This document shows, piece after piece, positions 24,901-39,500 of a stretch of 64,000 bases of DNA. The stretch's first letter is position 1. Each line of letters begins with the position of its first letter. The notes beneath the pieces are model-generated. The model saw nothing but the letters and a program-made list of their open reading frames with translations. It did no database searches and had not been told where the DNA came from. This DNA comes from Strongyloides papillosus (lineage: Eukaryota; Nematoda; Chromadorea; Rhabditida; Strongyloididae): NCBI GenBank assembly GCA_005656395.1, contig SRSI01000068.1, forward strand, positions 992,001 through 1,056,000, read 5' to 3'. Position numbers and translations under genes: made by a program.

Positions 24901-27900
24901 TGTATCGTTTACGCTTACCAGTAACTAGAAAACACAAAAAACGTTACTCTTTGTCCAGACTAATTTAATATTCCAATTTATTCTACTATAATCTATCATT
25001 AATTGGTACATCTATAAAATACCTTTTTCAATTTAATCACCATACTTGTTGTAAATTCAATCTATTAATTTTTTTCTTGAGCTCATTACAAATTAACGTT
25101 GATATTTAAATAGATATATTAATTAAAAAGGTTTTTTCATATACTGGTGGAAGCAAAGTCCAAAGTTATACCTAAGTGCATTATTTAATCGCAATCTAAT
25201 AAAACAGTGGATATTGTTCACCAAAGTGCATATTTTTTAACCCATCATTATTATTATTATTAGGTAAAACATTATTTGACCATTTTTTTAAATATATTCT
25301 TATCATGCATTTTCTAAACCTGTTTCATTTTATCAATTCCCATTATCTCCGCAATGTTTTCACTTACCCTAAATACTAGATTAAATAATTATTATTATTT
25401 ATTTTTGTTATAAAAAAATACATTCCTTTTATAGCTATTTAAGGTTGTTTTGATTTCATAAGCTTCATTTAATATGTTTAGTAAAAACAATTTTTTATTT
25501 AACCACTTTTTTTGTTCTTTTATATTTAACTACATGCATGAATCACATTGTTTCTTTTTGGAGTGTCTTTACCTCAAAAAATTAGGTATGATAACGTCTA
25601 TATACATAATTGTTTAATCGTTATTCATTTTTTATGTCCACTTCTTCCTCTTATCATCTATTCTCTTACATATATCATAATGTAATATAGCTAAAAAATA
25701 CTGTATTTTGTGTTCTTATCTCATCATACTTCTCCCTTTAACTTTTATTCTTATCGTTACTTATCACCAAAGAGCAACCAAGAAAAGTTAGTTTTTGGAG
25801 ATTTTAATAATATTATAGTAATTTTAGACAATAGAGTCATTGGATAGATGGTAATTATAATCTTGAGCTTTTTATTATTATCATACCATTTAATTGTCAA
25901 TTTTTATCATTGTTACCTTTATCAGGTACAAATTTATTGCCGCACTTATGAAGAAACGTTATTTTTTTTATTTTTTATTATTAATAATACATTGTTACAC
26001 AATAAACCATCATAATGTTTCTATTTTTATATTATGATCATTTAATATTTTTTTACCTTTTTCCTAATGCATGTTTGTACACTTAACAAGTTGATAACAA
26101 AAGAAAATAGTAAGTGACAAAGTTATTTAAAAAACTATTATACTAATGTTTTAAATAAAAATTTATTTAAAATAATGCAGTTACCGCAATATTTTTTAAA
26201 TTTTATTGGTAGTTACCTATTTATGTAGTTAATGGTTTAGGTACAAAGTTATATACATAAAACTTATGTCATTATCATATTTTTTTATTTATTACCTCTG
26301 TACTTTACTCGATAACTTTTAATTTTAAATTATACACTATTTAATTTAAAAAATTCTCACATTTGTATCATATATAATTACTTTTTTAATGTGATAAATT
26401 AAATCTTTAATACAACATGTTTAAATTTTATAACTTATTAACCGCTTTTTCATATATGTTTATTTATTTCTTAGGTAGTGATATTTTATTCCAAATTACT
26501 CCAAGTAATTATTTATTTCATAAATTGTATTTTTCATTGTTATTTAAATGATTTTCATGAAATATATACATTTTTTCCATCATACATATTTATATTAAAT
26601 CTTTATTAATGATTATTATATCAAAAGATAGAGAGCCATAACGATTTGATATATTCTTTTATTATTATTATGTATAATGAAACAATTTAATTTGCTTCAT
26701 TACTTTTCTTAATGATATTTTAATTCTTTTGTAAAATACTTTTTTTTATGAAAATATACTAATAAAGAAATCCTGATTATGTTGTTTAAAATATCTACAT
26801 CTATAAACACTTCTAATACCTATAATATTTTATCTACCTCCTTTGTCATATTTTGTTATTGATATAAAGAAAAAAAATTTTTTTAATAAATAATATTAAT
26901 CCTTTAGAATATATATTATATAAAATATATTCAACATCCTTATTTAAAAGCAAAAATCACGCAACGGATGTAGTATTTTTGATAGTTTTTAATTTCACCT
27001 CATCATGCTAATATTTTCTAATTTATTCTATCACTGGGTGTTCTACTAGATAAAAAATATTAATATCTCTGTTATATAAAATAATAATAATACCGTTTTA
27101 GAATTTTATTTCCTATATCTTCTATTCAGTTTAAATAAATAAGAATTGACAAAAATCCTACGCTTTACGCTTTATTTTTATAAATTTATCACAAATATCA
27201 TTATCATTTTGTATTCCATTGATAAATAACAAGATTAAAGTTTATATTAATTACAATTCTATTATCAAAAGCATTGGTAATGAAGTGAGTGTCTCCTTTT
27301 CATAACTTTATTTATAAAAAGCTTAGATTAATTTTAATTCTTATCTTCCATTTGTGGATATTATGAATATAGATATAGTAAAAAGTTTTAATATATTTAT
27401 CTTAATTATCTTATCATCAGGTTAAAATAGGGACTTCTTTTAGTGTACATGGAGCTATCATATCTAATTAGTATTATTCATACTAATATCCTCATTAATT
27501 TTCCATTTTCATATTTTTATTGTCGTACTAAAAATCCTTATTATTAAATTTGCAAATTTTCTATGTATATGACATTTAATTAACTGTTTTAAATTCGTTT
27601 AGAACATTATAATTGTTGTTGTGGTCAGTTTGATATTTAACTACCTAATTAAGAATTATTATTATTATTTATATTTATACCTGTGAATTTGTTATTATTT
27701 TACACCATTTTCTACTCCTTTTCTCTTTATATTAATGATATGTATTTATATGTATATATTATGTATAAGTCTATATATTTCTATAGGTACCTTTCACCTG
27801 CACCTAATGAACCTAAATCTTCTTAACAAATATATCAGTGGAAGTTAGTTGAAATTTTATTTCCTTTGATTTACTCAATTTTATATAATGTTATGTGAAA

Positions 27901-30295
27901 TGTTTTAACATTTTAGTTTTGTAATGTGTTGATGATTGTAAAATTATCTAATATAATTTAATTTTATTACAATATAGCTAATTTTTATTGTCTTATTGTT
28001 CTAACAGGTTTCCTTTATCTAAACTTCGGCATCTTTACTAATTACTCTTTTTACTATATCCATTTAACAGAGAACGAAATAGTTTACGGAGTCCTCTTTT
28101 TATGTTATATAAAGATTTATTAGTCCTTAAATTATTTTTAGTAAAAGTTTAACATAAATTAATTGTGAACATTTATTAATTATTATCCACTCTCCTAATC
28201 TTTTCAAGTATTGTTTTTCTTCAAAACAAACATATTAAGATATGTATATTCTTCCCACCTATCAGTTAAATATCCCCTATATACATATATCTATGTTTTA
28301 TTCTCTTATTCAAGATTAATAACATACAAGTCAACACTCTCTCTTATTTTTTTCTAGAAGACACGCCTTCTTCCTTATTCTGGAGAAAGTAAAAATTCAA
28401 ATTAATTATCCATTAACATTTCAATCTAACAATTACTTTATATACACACCTGTTTTATTATTTTTTCCTTTTTATTTCTGTATTAATTTTTTTATTATTT
28501 ATAGAGTGATACGTAATATTTCATTTATGTATCACAAATAAATTAATATATCTATTTTTATCATTTTTATTACTTTTTTATTTTTCTTATTCATCATTAT
28601 CATTACCTACTACCAGAAGTCATGTTGTAATCATGATAATTATGGTACATATTTAATAATATTAAATCATATATCTTAATAGGTATATAAATCTATATAT
28701 CCCAATAATATATTCCATATTTAATTATCATATTATATCAATCTTATAATATTCTTATAAATAAAAACAATAATAATACACATGCTTAAAATTACTACCT
28801 TCTTATATTACTCCATGATAATATAATGTGTTTAATATTTTCGGTTCATTAATTAATTGAAACAACAATCACCTTAACTTTTAGTTATCTCTTTTCCACT
28901 TAAGCAAATCTACTATTTTATTATTATTAAAACAAACTATCCAAACCTTTATTAGTTATTTTATTATTTGTATTACTATTATACCATATACACACTGATA
29001 ATACAAGCATCTTTAACCTTGATTATTATTGTCATTAATAAAGATACATCTACCTGTTTATTCTCCCATTTGAAGGTATAATTTTAGCTTTCACCATTGA
29101 CAAAAGATAAAAGCTTTATTTATAAACTTTTGTCTTATTATTATTATACTTGTTATTTTTATCTTTATTTATTTATAGTACATTTTTGTAATGATATCTT
29201 TTCATACCTCACTCTTAACAAAATACTAACATCTTGTTTTATGTAATTAATTGTTATAACTTTTAACAAACTTTCTTATTATCTTCTCCAAACAATACTT
29301 ACTTTGAAAGATTTTTTTTTGTATTCTTATTCTCAAATTATATTCTAAAGGCAAATGGTATTAAAAGTTTTTTTTTCAAATACTCAAAGTGTAACTAATT
29401 GACTAGGTAACCTAATCATTTTTAACTTTGTAATTATATTATAAGGTCCCCAATCTCTTATCACACATATGCCTTTAAAATCTTTATTCTCCCTCCAATA
29501 ATACTATTCATACAACCTTGTTATCAATGATGAGATCCCTTAAAATATATTATCAACAATAAACTTTCATTAAAATTGTACTTTTTATCAAAATCTCGAT
29601 ATGAAATTGGTTATAATATGTTTAAGAATAATACTATTTATATATACACAAATATAAATTATTTCAAATATTTTTGTTTTCTCCATCCCCTGATTAAATC
29701 TTTTATTATTAAAAGAAAAAGTTTTTTCGTACTGTCCTATGTTGTCAGCATTTTTTTAGTTGTTTTATTATAAATAACTATAATTATATAGATTTCCTTT
29801 TAATCATTTTTTGTTACATATTAAGATATTTTTAGCACCTTTTTATTGATATTTTCATTAATAATAATTTACGTATTTATTCTATTATTATCATTTATGT
29901 AACTCGGACATTTTCATGTATACTTATCTATTATTTTTTTTATTCTTTTCAGATCTCTATTTGTATCTCAATAGGATATAATATAAAGAAACTTATATCT
30001 TGCTTCCAAATTAAATACTTATAACTTACTATATCTCCAAATTTTGAGAGAATATTCTTAACAATACTCAAGAAGTATTTTTTCTACCCACTACTATTGT
30101 CTAAACTTTGGGGTTAGTAAGGAAAAAAAATAAAAGAATAATTTTTTCATTGTTATTTGGTATCAAAATAATATTTTTTATATTTCATTTACAATAAAGA
30201 TAATTAAAAATATCTTTGGTAAAAAAATATATCTTAAATATTTATTGAAAAACAGAAGCTATAGGAATTAATAAATAATAATATTATTATAACAT
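18959..30295. other. 11.3-kb gene desert upstream of sox-2
   Basis: No gene is supported on either strand; open frames here are short, hydrophobic and driven by A/T runs. There are many short ATT/TTA repeats (for example around 27658-27672). A 14-base motif GTTGTTTAGGTAGT at 19831-19844 recurs at 32091-32104 on the other side of sox-2. The stretch is plausible regulatory DNA for the SoxB gene, which is the only gene at its right end. Confidence 0.6.
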
Positions 30296-31288
30296 ATGGC
30301 TTCAGAATCATTGTCAGTGAGTGTTATGAAACAAGAACCATCACCTGGTATAAAGATTGAAGATGAGGTGTATGACCATGAAATGACTTTGGAGGAAGAT
30401 TCACACTCAGATTTTGATAATAAATCACCAACTCTAAATTGCAGTTTTAATTCACATGTCAAAAGGCCAATGAATGCCTTTATGGTATGGTCCAGAGGGC
30501 AGAGACGTAAAATGGCTCAGGAAAATCCAAAGATGCACAATAGTGAGATATCCAAAAGATTAGGGGCTGAATGGAAGAATTTAGGAGAGGTTGAGAAGAG
30601 ACCATTCATTGACGAGGCAAAACGGTTAAGAGCACTACATATGAAGGAACACCCAGATTATAAGTATAGACCAAGAAGAAAACCAAAAAATGTTTCAACA
30701 AATTCTTCACCGACACTTATTAATCATCAACCTAATATGACAGCTCAATCACTACCAAGAATGGGAAGTAACCAACCTTCAGTATTAGGAAATATTAATT
30801 CAATATCACCTTTTGGAGGTTTTACAAATCCACAATTACCATTAAATCCATTACTTACAACACAACTTTTAAATCATCTTTCTGATCTCAGTAAATTATC
30901 TAATGGAGGTAACCATCCCCACCACCCCCAGCAACCACAACCACCACCACACCATTTACAACAAAATCAAATATCAGCAGCTGCAGCAGCTTTATCTTTC
31001 GAAGCAATGCAACGCTCCATCCTCCAACATATGGCATTATCACAATTCCATCAAGTACCACAGATTCCTCAAATGAAACCAAGTCAAGTCGCGACAAATC
31101 CATCAAAAACTAGCACAACAAGTCCAACCAGTGATATGGAAAATATGGTTTCTGATGGGAATTCATCCTCTCCCATGAACAGTAACAATAACAACAATAC
31201 AGCCTCATTACTTTTAAATTCTATCGGTGTCTCTCCAGCAGCATTTATGCATTCCTTAACAACAGCTCCACATAATTTAAATATGTAA
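30296..31288 (+). CDS. sox-2: SoxB transcription factor (SOX2-type HMG box)
   Basis: Single exon, 330 residues. The HMG box spans about residues 54-132 and is nearly identical to vertebrate SOX2: [52 protein letters not shown]. It binds the minor groove at ATTGT-type sites and bends DNA; SoxB1 proteins keep neural and epidermal progenitors competent. The N-terminus has MKQEPSP and GIKIEDE, both fitting the SUMO consensus (hydrophobic-Lys-x-Glu). After the box come a His/Pro/Gln-rich stretch (~residues 203-225), an Ala run and a Ser/Asn-rich tail, typical of activation regions. It is flanked by 11 kb and 4 kb without genes. sox-3 is the alternative nematode SoxB name; orthology to sox-2 rests on box similarity only. 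Confidence 0.92.
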   Translation: MASESLSVSVMKQEPSPGIKIEDEVYDHEMTLEEDSHSDFDNKSPTLNCSFNSHVKRPMNAFMVWSRGQRRKMAQENPKMHNSEISKRLGAEWKNLGEVEKRPFIDEAKRLRALHMKEHPDYKYRPRRKPKNVSTNSSPTLINHQPNMTAQSLPRMGSNQPSVLGNINSISPFGGFTNPQLPLNPLLTTQLLNHLSDLSKLSNGGNHPHHPQQPQPPPHHLQQNQISAAAAALSFEAMQRSILQHMALSQFHQVPQIPQMKPSQVATNPSKTSTTSPTSDMENMVSDGNSSSPMNSNNNNNTASLLLNSIGVSPAAFMHSLTTAPHNLNM

Positions 31289-34200
31289 ATTAATGTTTTT
31301 ATTATTCTCACTTCTCAAGTTACACTTTTTTTATTGTACACTTCAATTGTTTTTGTTTTTCTTTACATTAATTTCCTTTCATTATTTTTTTCCTTCCCTC
31401 TATTATTATCATCCTTTGGAGCATTACGTCATTTTTAAAATACCTTTTATTTGTCCTTCTTCTATCTTTCTATCGTCTTGTGATCATTACAAAAAAAGAA
31501 GATTAAAAGATGACTTGTTACTATTTTTATTTTCTCTCTCTATTTCCAGGTTCTATTATTACATTTTTTTATATTATTAAAAAACTAGAATTTTTTTTGC
31601 ATTCATTTTTTTTACTTCATATAGTGTCAATGTAGATAAAAAATAATAGAAATATGTACTATAATTCATTTATAAAGATTAGTCATTATTATTAAATTTT
31701 TTGTCCCATAATCTTTTCTACTATCATTTATAATTATTATTTCATACATTCTTTTTTTGTATAAAAAAAATTCAAAATGATCTTTATTTCTAATAAAAAT
31801 ATACAAAATAAAAAAGTCTTTTTTTGTTAATTTATAAAATAGAATTATGAAAAAACATAAATATTTACTCTTTTAAAGTATGCATCATTACAGTAACCTT
31901 ATGTGTAAAATAAGAAATAATTGTTCTACGTTAACGGTTACCATATATATAGAATGATGATATTTCTGTCAGTTTTGATGGATAATTATGCTGAATTTTT
32001 AATGTATAAATTATGTGAAGTTAAAACAAGAGATATAAAACATAATATTAATCAAAATGTTAAATATCGTTGATTTATTGTTAATTGACAGTTGTTTAGG
32101 TAGTAATTAATTATTTTTTCCAAAACTTTTATATTTTTTCTTTTAATAGACAGATACATAATAAAGTTAAATAATATATTGGTTTATATCATTTTTTGGC
32201 ACATGAATAAATGATTATTATTTTTGAATATAAAATTTGGAATGAACCTCATAATGATACAACGATAAGAAGAGGGTCTAGACTTTATATGCAATATTTT
32301 ATTGCAACAATATTCTATAAATTTTTTTTATTAATAAATAATTATAAAAGAAAAATGATGACATTATGAAGTGGTAATAAAAGACTGATATAACACTAAT
32401 ATACTTTTATCATAAAATGTTTAGATGAATGTCAGAGTTGTGTAATCATAGTTAACCTTTCTCTTGACCATTATCTTATCACACAACTCATTCATGTTAT
32501 AATTTTTATTACCACTATTACAATAAAAACTAATGATTTCAGTAATTTTGTGATAATTGAAAGAAGAAAAGAAACTTTAACCATTATTTTTTTTTATTGT
32601 TTAAAATTTCATGGAAAAATTATATTAACAATGATAAGAATAAAAAAGTCTTAATCCTTTATTAATTATTCTTTGTTATAAATACATTTTATTTTTATAG
32701 CATTTTTAAATCTATTGTTTTATCATTCTTTTATTTAATACACGTAACTGTAGATATTTGTTATGTAAAAAGTGTGTTATAAAATGTGCAATTAAAAATA
32801 TATCATATACACTTATTTATAACTTTATTATAAAATATCATTTTGTAGTTTGTATGGGTGAACCTTAAAGAGACTGTGATTGATGGTAAGTGAAAGGTTA
32901 TAAAATAATTTAATATAAAATATTTAGAGGTATACTAATTTATTAAAAGTATCTCATTAATATTAATTTAAAGTAATTAACTTTTTACTTGAATAAATTA
33001 AGAGGCAAAGATGTAGTTAACTTTAAAAAATTGTTTTATCTTTTGTGTTTGCTATTTGATCTTTTGAATCATTGATAACTTGATAGAAATTAGATTAAAT
33101 ATTTAATTAAATAATATTTTCTTATTAATAAATATTCGATTAATGTGAAAAAATCAACTTTGGAAGATTAAAAGAAGTAGACCGATAATAGAAAGGAAAT
33201 TCCAAGAAACCGATTATATCTTAAAGGCTCAAAACAATTACATCTCCTTAATAACACCTCATTAAATAAGTACATAAAATGTTTCTATCCACATTGCAAA
33301 ATTAAATTGTCTTTCATATACAAGAACTCCATCAATTGAAAAGAAAATTATATTTTAACGGTGTTTATGTGCCACTCATTATAGAATAAACATTTTTCTC
33401 TCCTCATAAGGATTATAATTATTCACAATCTAATTATATAATTTAAAAATAATCACATCGTCAAATTAATATAATAATTAATACTTTGTTTTCCAGATAC
33501 TCGCTCTCTCCTTTCATTTAATATCACCTTTTCATATTTTCTAAGAAAATAAATTAACACATTTATTCCGCTAAATTAAGAAATTTTTCTCAATGATAAT
33601 GTAATTTTGTTTTATTTTTTTTATTTTCAAATAATAAATTTTATTCATTTTGTTTCTCTATCCTTTAGTTTTCCATCTCTATTATCATAATGAATGCTTT
33701 TGATTATGAAGGGGTAAATTGTATTTGATAAAAAATTTTTTATTTAAAAAGTTTTATTTTAGGGACCATAAATAAAAATGATAAAGGTTTAATCTTTTGT
33801 TAATACATGAAATTATGACAATAATTTTGTTGTTTTAATGTGTAATGTTATTTAACAAATGATTTGTTTAACTCAAAATTAATCACATCTTAATACTTTT
33901 ATTTTGTTTAAAAAAATTCAGCAAAAAAATAAAACAAATAAACTGCAGAAGGTAAAAACTTATGAGTGTAAATGTTTGATAACAAATAACAAACTTTTTC
34001 TTCAACTTCATTATAAAGTATATAATCTTCATCATAATAATACAAAACATTTTTTCATCTTGCCGTTAAAGTTTACCTTTATTAAAAAAAGATATATCTT
34101 CTTTTGTTAAAAGTTATGTCTATATCTTTTTAAGAGGAAGTTATTTTTGTACAAAGAGTTTAGTAATATGTTGTGAAGATGATTGTATTTACAAAACAAT

Positions 34201-35224
34201 GAATTACCTTATTTGTTTATATGATTATCTAAAAAGATACAAAAATAAACACATATTAAATGGTGCGGCATAACAAGTAAGATGTAAAAAGGATTCATAC
34301 TCTCAATTAGATAATGAAGAGTTAAATGTTAGAAAATATATTTATTAAAGGAGATCACCCCTGTAAGTTTAAACACTTCACATTATTGTGTAAGCTTTTT
34401 TACTCTGGCTACATAGTGTGAGGATAAGAAGACTTGTGCCGAGATTTTAGGTAAAGTAAATTAAAGAAATCATGATGGAGTAGATGATTTGTTAGTTCAA
34501 ATTTATCCCTGACAGTTACGTGAATGTTTATACTACTTATGATTTAATAAAAACTTTTTAATTGGAAGTTAAGCAATTAATTAATTGGGGATCATATAAC
34601 ATTTAAAAAAATGACATCATAAATGTAAAGCAGATTTTATTATTTATATTAAAATAATTCTTCATACATGCAAATTTTATTATTCTTATATAAAAAAATA
34701 ATACATAATAAAAAATATAATTTTTAATGAGAGATCAATAAAAAAAATAGATGCATATTATAATATTTTATTAAAAAAACATTCTCTCATGATTATTAAA
34801 GGTTGCTCTTCTTGTTTAAATACCATACCTCAAATCCACTTTCTCTTTCCTCTCCTAAACAATGTTATGAAAAATTGATAAATCGTCAATGACTTGAATA
34901 GATTGCTTCATTATATATGTGATGAATGCTTGAAGTCTGTAAGTATTTTTTCCCCACAAAATATCTCCATTCTAAAGTACAAAATTTCTCCTGGATCACA
35001 GCAAACATATTTTCATTATGATTCATTTAAAGATTTAATCGTAAAATAATTTTTAACTAGTGCAATTAAGTTTGATGTTATTTTTGAATAAATTTATATA
35101 TGTGTTGTTTTGTTGATGTAAAATAAAGATAATGATAAGATAAAAAAAAATGTGATTTTAATGCATATTTTACTTTCCAAAACTATAAATATTTGAGAAT
35201 GAGAATAATAATAATAAAATAAGC
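31289..35224. other. Intergenic, AT-rich, 3.9 kb downstream of sox-2
   Basis: No gene supported. Contains the second copy of the GTTGTTTAGGTAGT motif (32091-32104). Likely the sox-2 3' UTR and regulatory DNA. Confidence 0.55.
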
Positions 35225-36580
35225 CTACCGTAATCTATCAACATCATTGAGATGCTGGACAATCGCATTCAAATTAGGTGATCTTTTACCATGTTGGAAG
35301 TAGTAGTTCAAATTTTCATAATCATCATTTCTCTTACCAAAATCATCATAAAGAGCCAAGTTTGGTATTAAACCTGTTGATCTTTTACCAACTTCATTAT
35401 AATCAGCAACATTTTTTATTATTGAACTTAGTCTTTTACCAACGTTATCATAGTAATATGTCTCACTACCGGGATAATATGGATTAACTGATCTTTTACC
35501 AACATCTTCATATATTGGTAATATTTGATTGTATGAAGCTCTTCTTCCTAATTCATAGAATTTACCAATCTCATTAAGGTATGGTGAATCACGTTTACCG
35601 AACTTCTCAAATTCAGCTATATGTGGTAAAAAATCATTACTTCTCTTTCCAACACTATTATAACTATTAATCTCTGATAACGTTGAACGTTTACCTAGAT
35701 TAAAAAAATGAGTTATTTCTTTAACATTACCACGATATCTTTTACCTAATTCATGGTATTTTTGTAAAAGATCTCCATCAAATTGGGCATTGCTTCTTTT
35801 GCCAACTTTATTGAACTCATTAACTTCCTGTAAATATCCTGGTAAACTTCTCTTTCCGACTTCATTAAATTTAGCCATCTCAGGGATGAAGTTATCAGAA
35901 CGTTTACCTAAATTTTGATATTCACCAAGTTCCATCATATACTTACTTGATCTTTTATCAACATCCTCATTAGCATTTCTTTTACCAATTTCTGTTAACT
36001 TATAAACATGGGGCAACATATTGACATCAAATCCATTTCTCTTACCATATCTCATTCTCTCAGCGGATCCTAATTGTGAGGAGATTGCTGCAAAGTCTAA
36101 GGGTGACTTTTTGATAGCAGTCATACTACAAAAATATTATTTATACATTCTTCTTCCGCTTTATAATTATTAGTTTTAATTTTTTTTTCAAATTATATTA
36201 TTAAAAATATTTTATCTCTAATATTTTTAAAGATAATTTTTATAAAAATTTTATCAAAATTTAATAAGACAAAAATAATAAATTATGTCTTAGAATAATT
36301 ATAAATAATTAATTTTATGTTTTAGGGAAATGTATGATAAGAAATGATGGTAGCTTTTAATTCTAGGAAGTTACAATTTCCTTTGTTTTTAATTATTTTT
36401 GACAAATTAATTATAAATTTTGATACGTCATCTGTTTTTTGTAACTGAGGAAGAATAAATATTTTAGTAGATAAAAACTTACTAATTATCAGAATTAAAT
36501 CCACTAGCACTTCCAGTCACTAATGATAGGACAAAGATTAATGTAGAGATCTTTCTAGCATCACAATAGATGGTAGTCAT
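35225..36580 (-). CDS. Neuropeptide-like precursor with 15 amidated repeats
   Basis: Two exons on the minus strand: 36483-36580 (signal peptide MTTIYCDARKISTLIFVLSLV) and 35225-36125, across a 357-bp intron; 332 residues. The second exon alone lacks a signal sequence, and phase across the junction fits. The rest is a chain of 12-18-residue peptides, each ending in Gly plus dibasic GKR (one GRR), the signal for cleavage and C-terminal amidation. I count 15 such sites. Predicted ends follow a pattern of aromatic-x-x-Val/Leu/Phe/Ile-amide: YNEV, FNEV, FNKV, YQNL, YHEL, FFNL, FYEL, YEDV, YDNV, YDDF, FEKF. One unit ends DVDKR instead of VGKR and would not be amidated, and the final unit ends at DRLR with the stop codon. 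The peptides are not FMRFamide-like (FLP). I do not recognise the specific nlp gene. Confidence 0.92.
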
Positions 36581-39500
36581 GTTTATCATCCTAATTTGAA
36601 ACTAAAAACAAAACTTTTAGTGGATAAAATATTATAAAAAGTACATAAAAAAAAGTATCATTTATGATAAATACATTTTTAAAAGATTAAATGAATGAAT
36701 AAAAATGAGAAAAATACTAGAATTCTCCCAAGAAAAATTTATTTATAATATTGAAGGCTCGTTTTATTATCAATAACCATTTTACCTAAGGGTGTAATTA
36801 AATTTTGAAGAGTGTGTTATAAAATATAAATATACTTGCAAGTTTAATTTATTATCTTTAAAGTTGATTATATTAAAAAACTATGTAAGAACAAAGTGAT
36901 ATCTTTAAAAATTAGGACAAAGCTATATAAAATAAACTTTAGATATTTTAATGAAAATAAAATCTTTCATTTTTAATTCAAATGGAGTTGTAAAAATGTA
37001 TTAAATATGAAAGAAAAATAAGGGAGGAGGAGGATACTATAGTAATTAATTTTTTGGTACTGTAATTGATAATAAGAAATATATTTTAATTCACTTAAAT
37101 AAAATATTATTTTTTGTCAATAAATATCATGTGTTGATATACAACATATTTGATAAAAGGAGAAATTTAATAACAAAAAATAAAATTTCCTTTGTATAAA
37201 TATGTATATTGTATCAAATATGTGTGGGTGATATGCGAGATAATTCCTTTTTTTAATATAACTATCTTAACCAATAGTTGCAAAAAATTAAAGTGAATTA
37301 TTAATAATTAAAATACGAGGTAAATAAGAATATTATATAGGGAAGTATTATATATGTTCCTATCCATTTATTTTATCAAAAAAAATATTAAAATATAAAT
37401 TAAAGACATTTCTTTGGTTTGAGATATAATTTAAAAGAATTGACAAATTTATCTTGTATTAAAATGAGGAATATTTAATAACATATTCGAGCATGGAATA
37501 TAAATTATTTTTTACTTATTTTTTAAAGCAAAATTTTTATTTTTTTCCAAAAATTTGAAACAAATAAATTATATTAAGGAGGAAAGAAATTTTATATGAA
37601 TGGAGGTTGCAAATAACGGAAATATGTTATTAAAATATTTGCTGGTTTGATAATTATGCTTCTACTGTTTGAAGAAATTTCTTTTTAATTATAGAAATTC
37701 AGACAGCCTTCTCACAATACAAAGTAAACTTTTGTATTTCCATTGATAAAATAATCAAATATTCTATAGGATTTAAAAATTCAATGATGTCTTTTGACAA
37801 AATTTTTTATCATTTATTTAAGGGATTATGGTTGTTTGACACAAAAGTTACTTCTTTATTAAAAATTTAGATTCTTAAATAATTAAAAATAAATAAGAGG
37901 ATATAGATAGGCATAAGATACATGTAAATTTAGGACAAATATTCACAGAAATTCCTAAACTCTTTAGTTTTTAGGTTTTCATTGAAGAGAGAGGAAAGAC
38001 TACGGCAAAGTTTAAAGAGTGACCATTAAACAACAAGGTTTCTTCAAAATGGAATCACTAAATAGGTACATATATAATTTTTCGTTTTTAAAAAAGAAAA
38101 GAAAAGTACTTTTTTAATAAAATAGTACCATTCTCTAAAAAGGTCTTCTCAATAATTCCTCCTACCATTACTGGATAAATATTCTTTATCATAAAACATT
38201 AGAGTGTTTTTAATGGCTGAAATTGGTTTAAAATATATCTTCTAATTATACAATATGTAAAAAAACAAAGAAAAAAACAGATTAATTCATATATAGAATA
38301 AACCGTTGGATAAAAGGATATAAATAGACACAATTTTAATACATTTTTAACTTTTATCTTATTTCAGTTAATTAAAAGAGTACTTTTACTAAACACAAAA
38401 AATAAAAGTATAAAAAAAGGATATTGTTTTTTATTGTATTATTTATGGGTATCACTAAAAATATTTGATATAACTCTTTACAATTATTCCTTTATAATAA
38501 AATAAAAATAAATATAGAGAAAGATAATGATATTATTGTTTTTTAATAATTATATATATTTTAGATAATGTTACAGTTATATGGTAGACAAATTGTATGA
38601 GGTATTGTGAGATAGTTGAATCTTTTCAATAATAGAAACTGATGGCAAAAAAATAAATATACAAATATTGTTTTGTTTTAAAAAAATTTATTATATAGTA
38701 TGGAAAAACAAGTAAATTTATATATTTTTGTGAAGTAATCATAAATTTTGTGAGAAAAAATTAATAATTAGTGCTATTCTAAATGGAAAAATTATTTCTT
38801 GAGAATTCTTCATTTAAAAGGTAATATTTAATTTTCTAAGCTAATAATTTTCTAAAGTGTATGCCAATTTTTGTCTAAAAAAATAACAGAAAAATAGGGG
38901 ATAATGCATTGCATGATCAAGTATACTTTGTTATAAAAAGAGATATGAAAAGAATTTTTTTTGTTAATGGATGTTGAATATAAAAAAAAGTATTATGATT
39001 TATTTAATTAAATAATTCCGTAAAAATGACGTTATTATTTGTATACCACAAAAGTTTTTCCTTGTTCTTTTCATTTACTGTTAATTATACGTTATTTTGT
39101 ATATACAGAAACGGCGTAGTAATTAACTTTTTTTCTGTATGTATTTTAATATTCACGTTATTAAGTAACATGGAATTCCCTTTAGCTAATTGTTAAATAC
39201 ATTTTCTACTAAAATTATTTTTTTTATACTAAGAAATAAAAAAATAAAAGTATATAAAAATTATCTTCCCATGAGTTGAATTGTGGAATATACTTGGAAA
39301 ATTAAAATATTTTAAGTAGAAAATTTTAAGAAGATATATATAATCATAAATTTATATAAAATATGCATATATATCTCCCTCAATCCACTTAATGATGGAT
39401 AAATAAAAGATAGTATTAAAAATATTCAAGAGTAGAAAAATATTTTTAAAATTGCACTTTAAAATTTTTACTATATTGTTTAAGGAAAACAGAAAACTCC

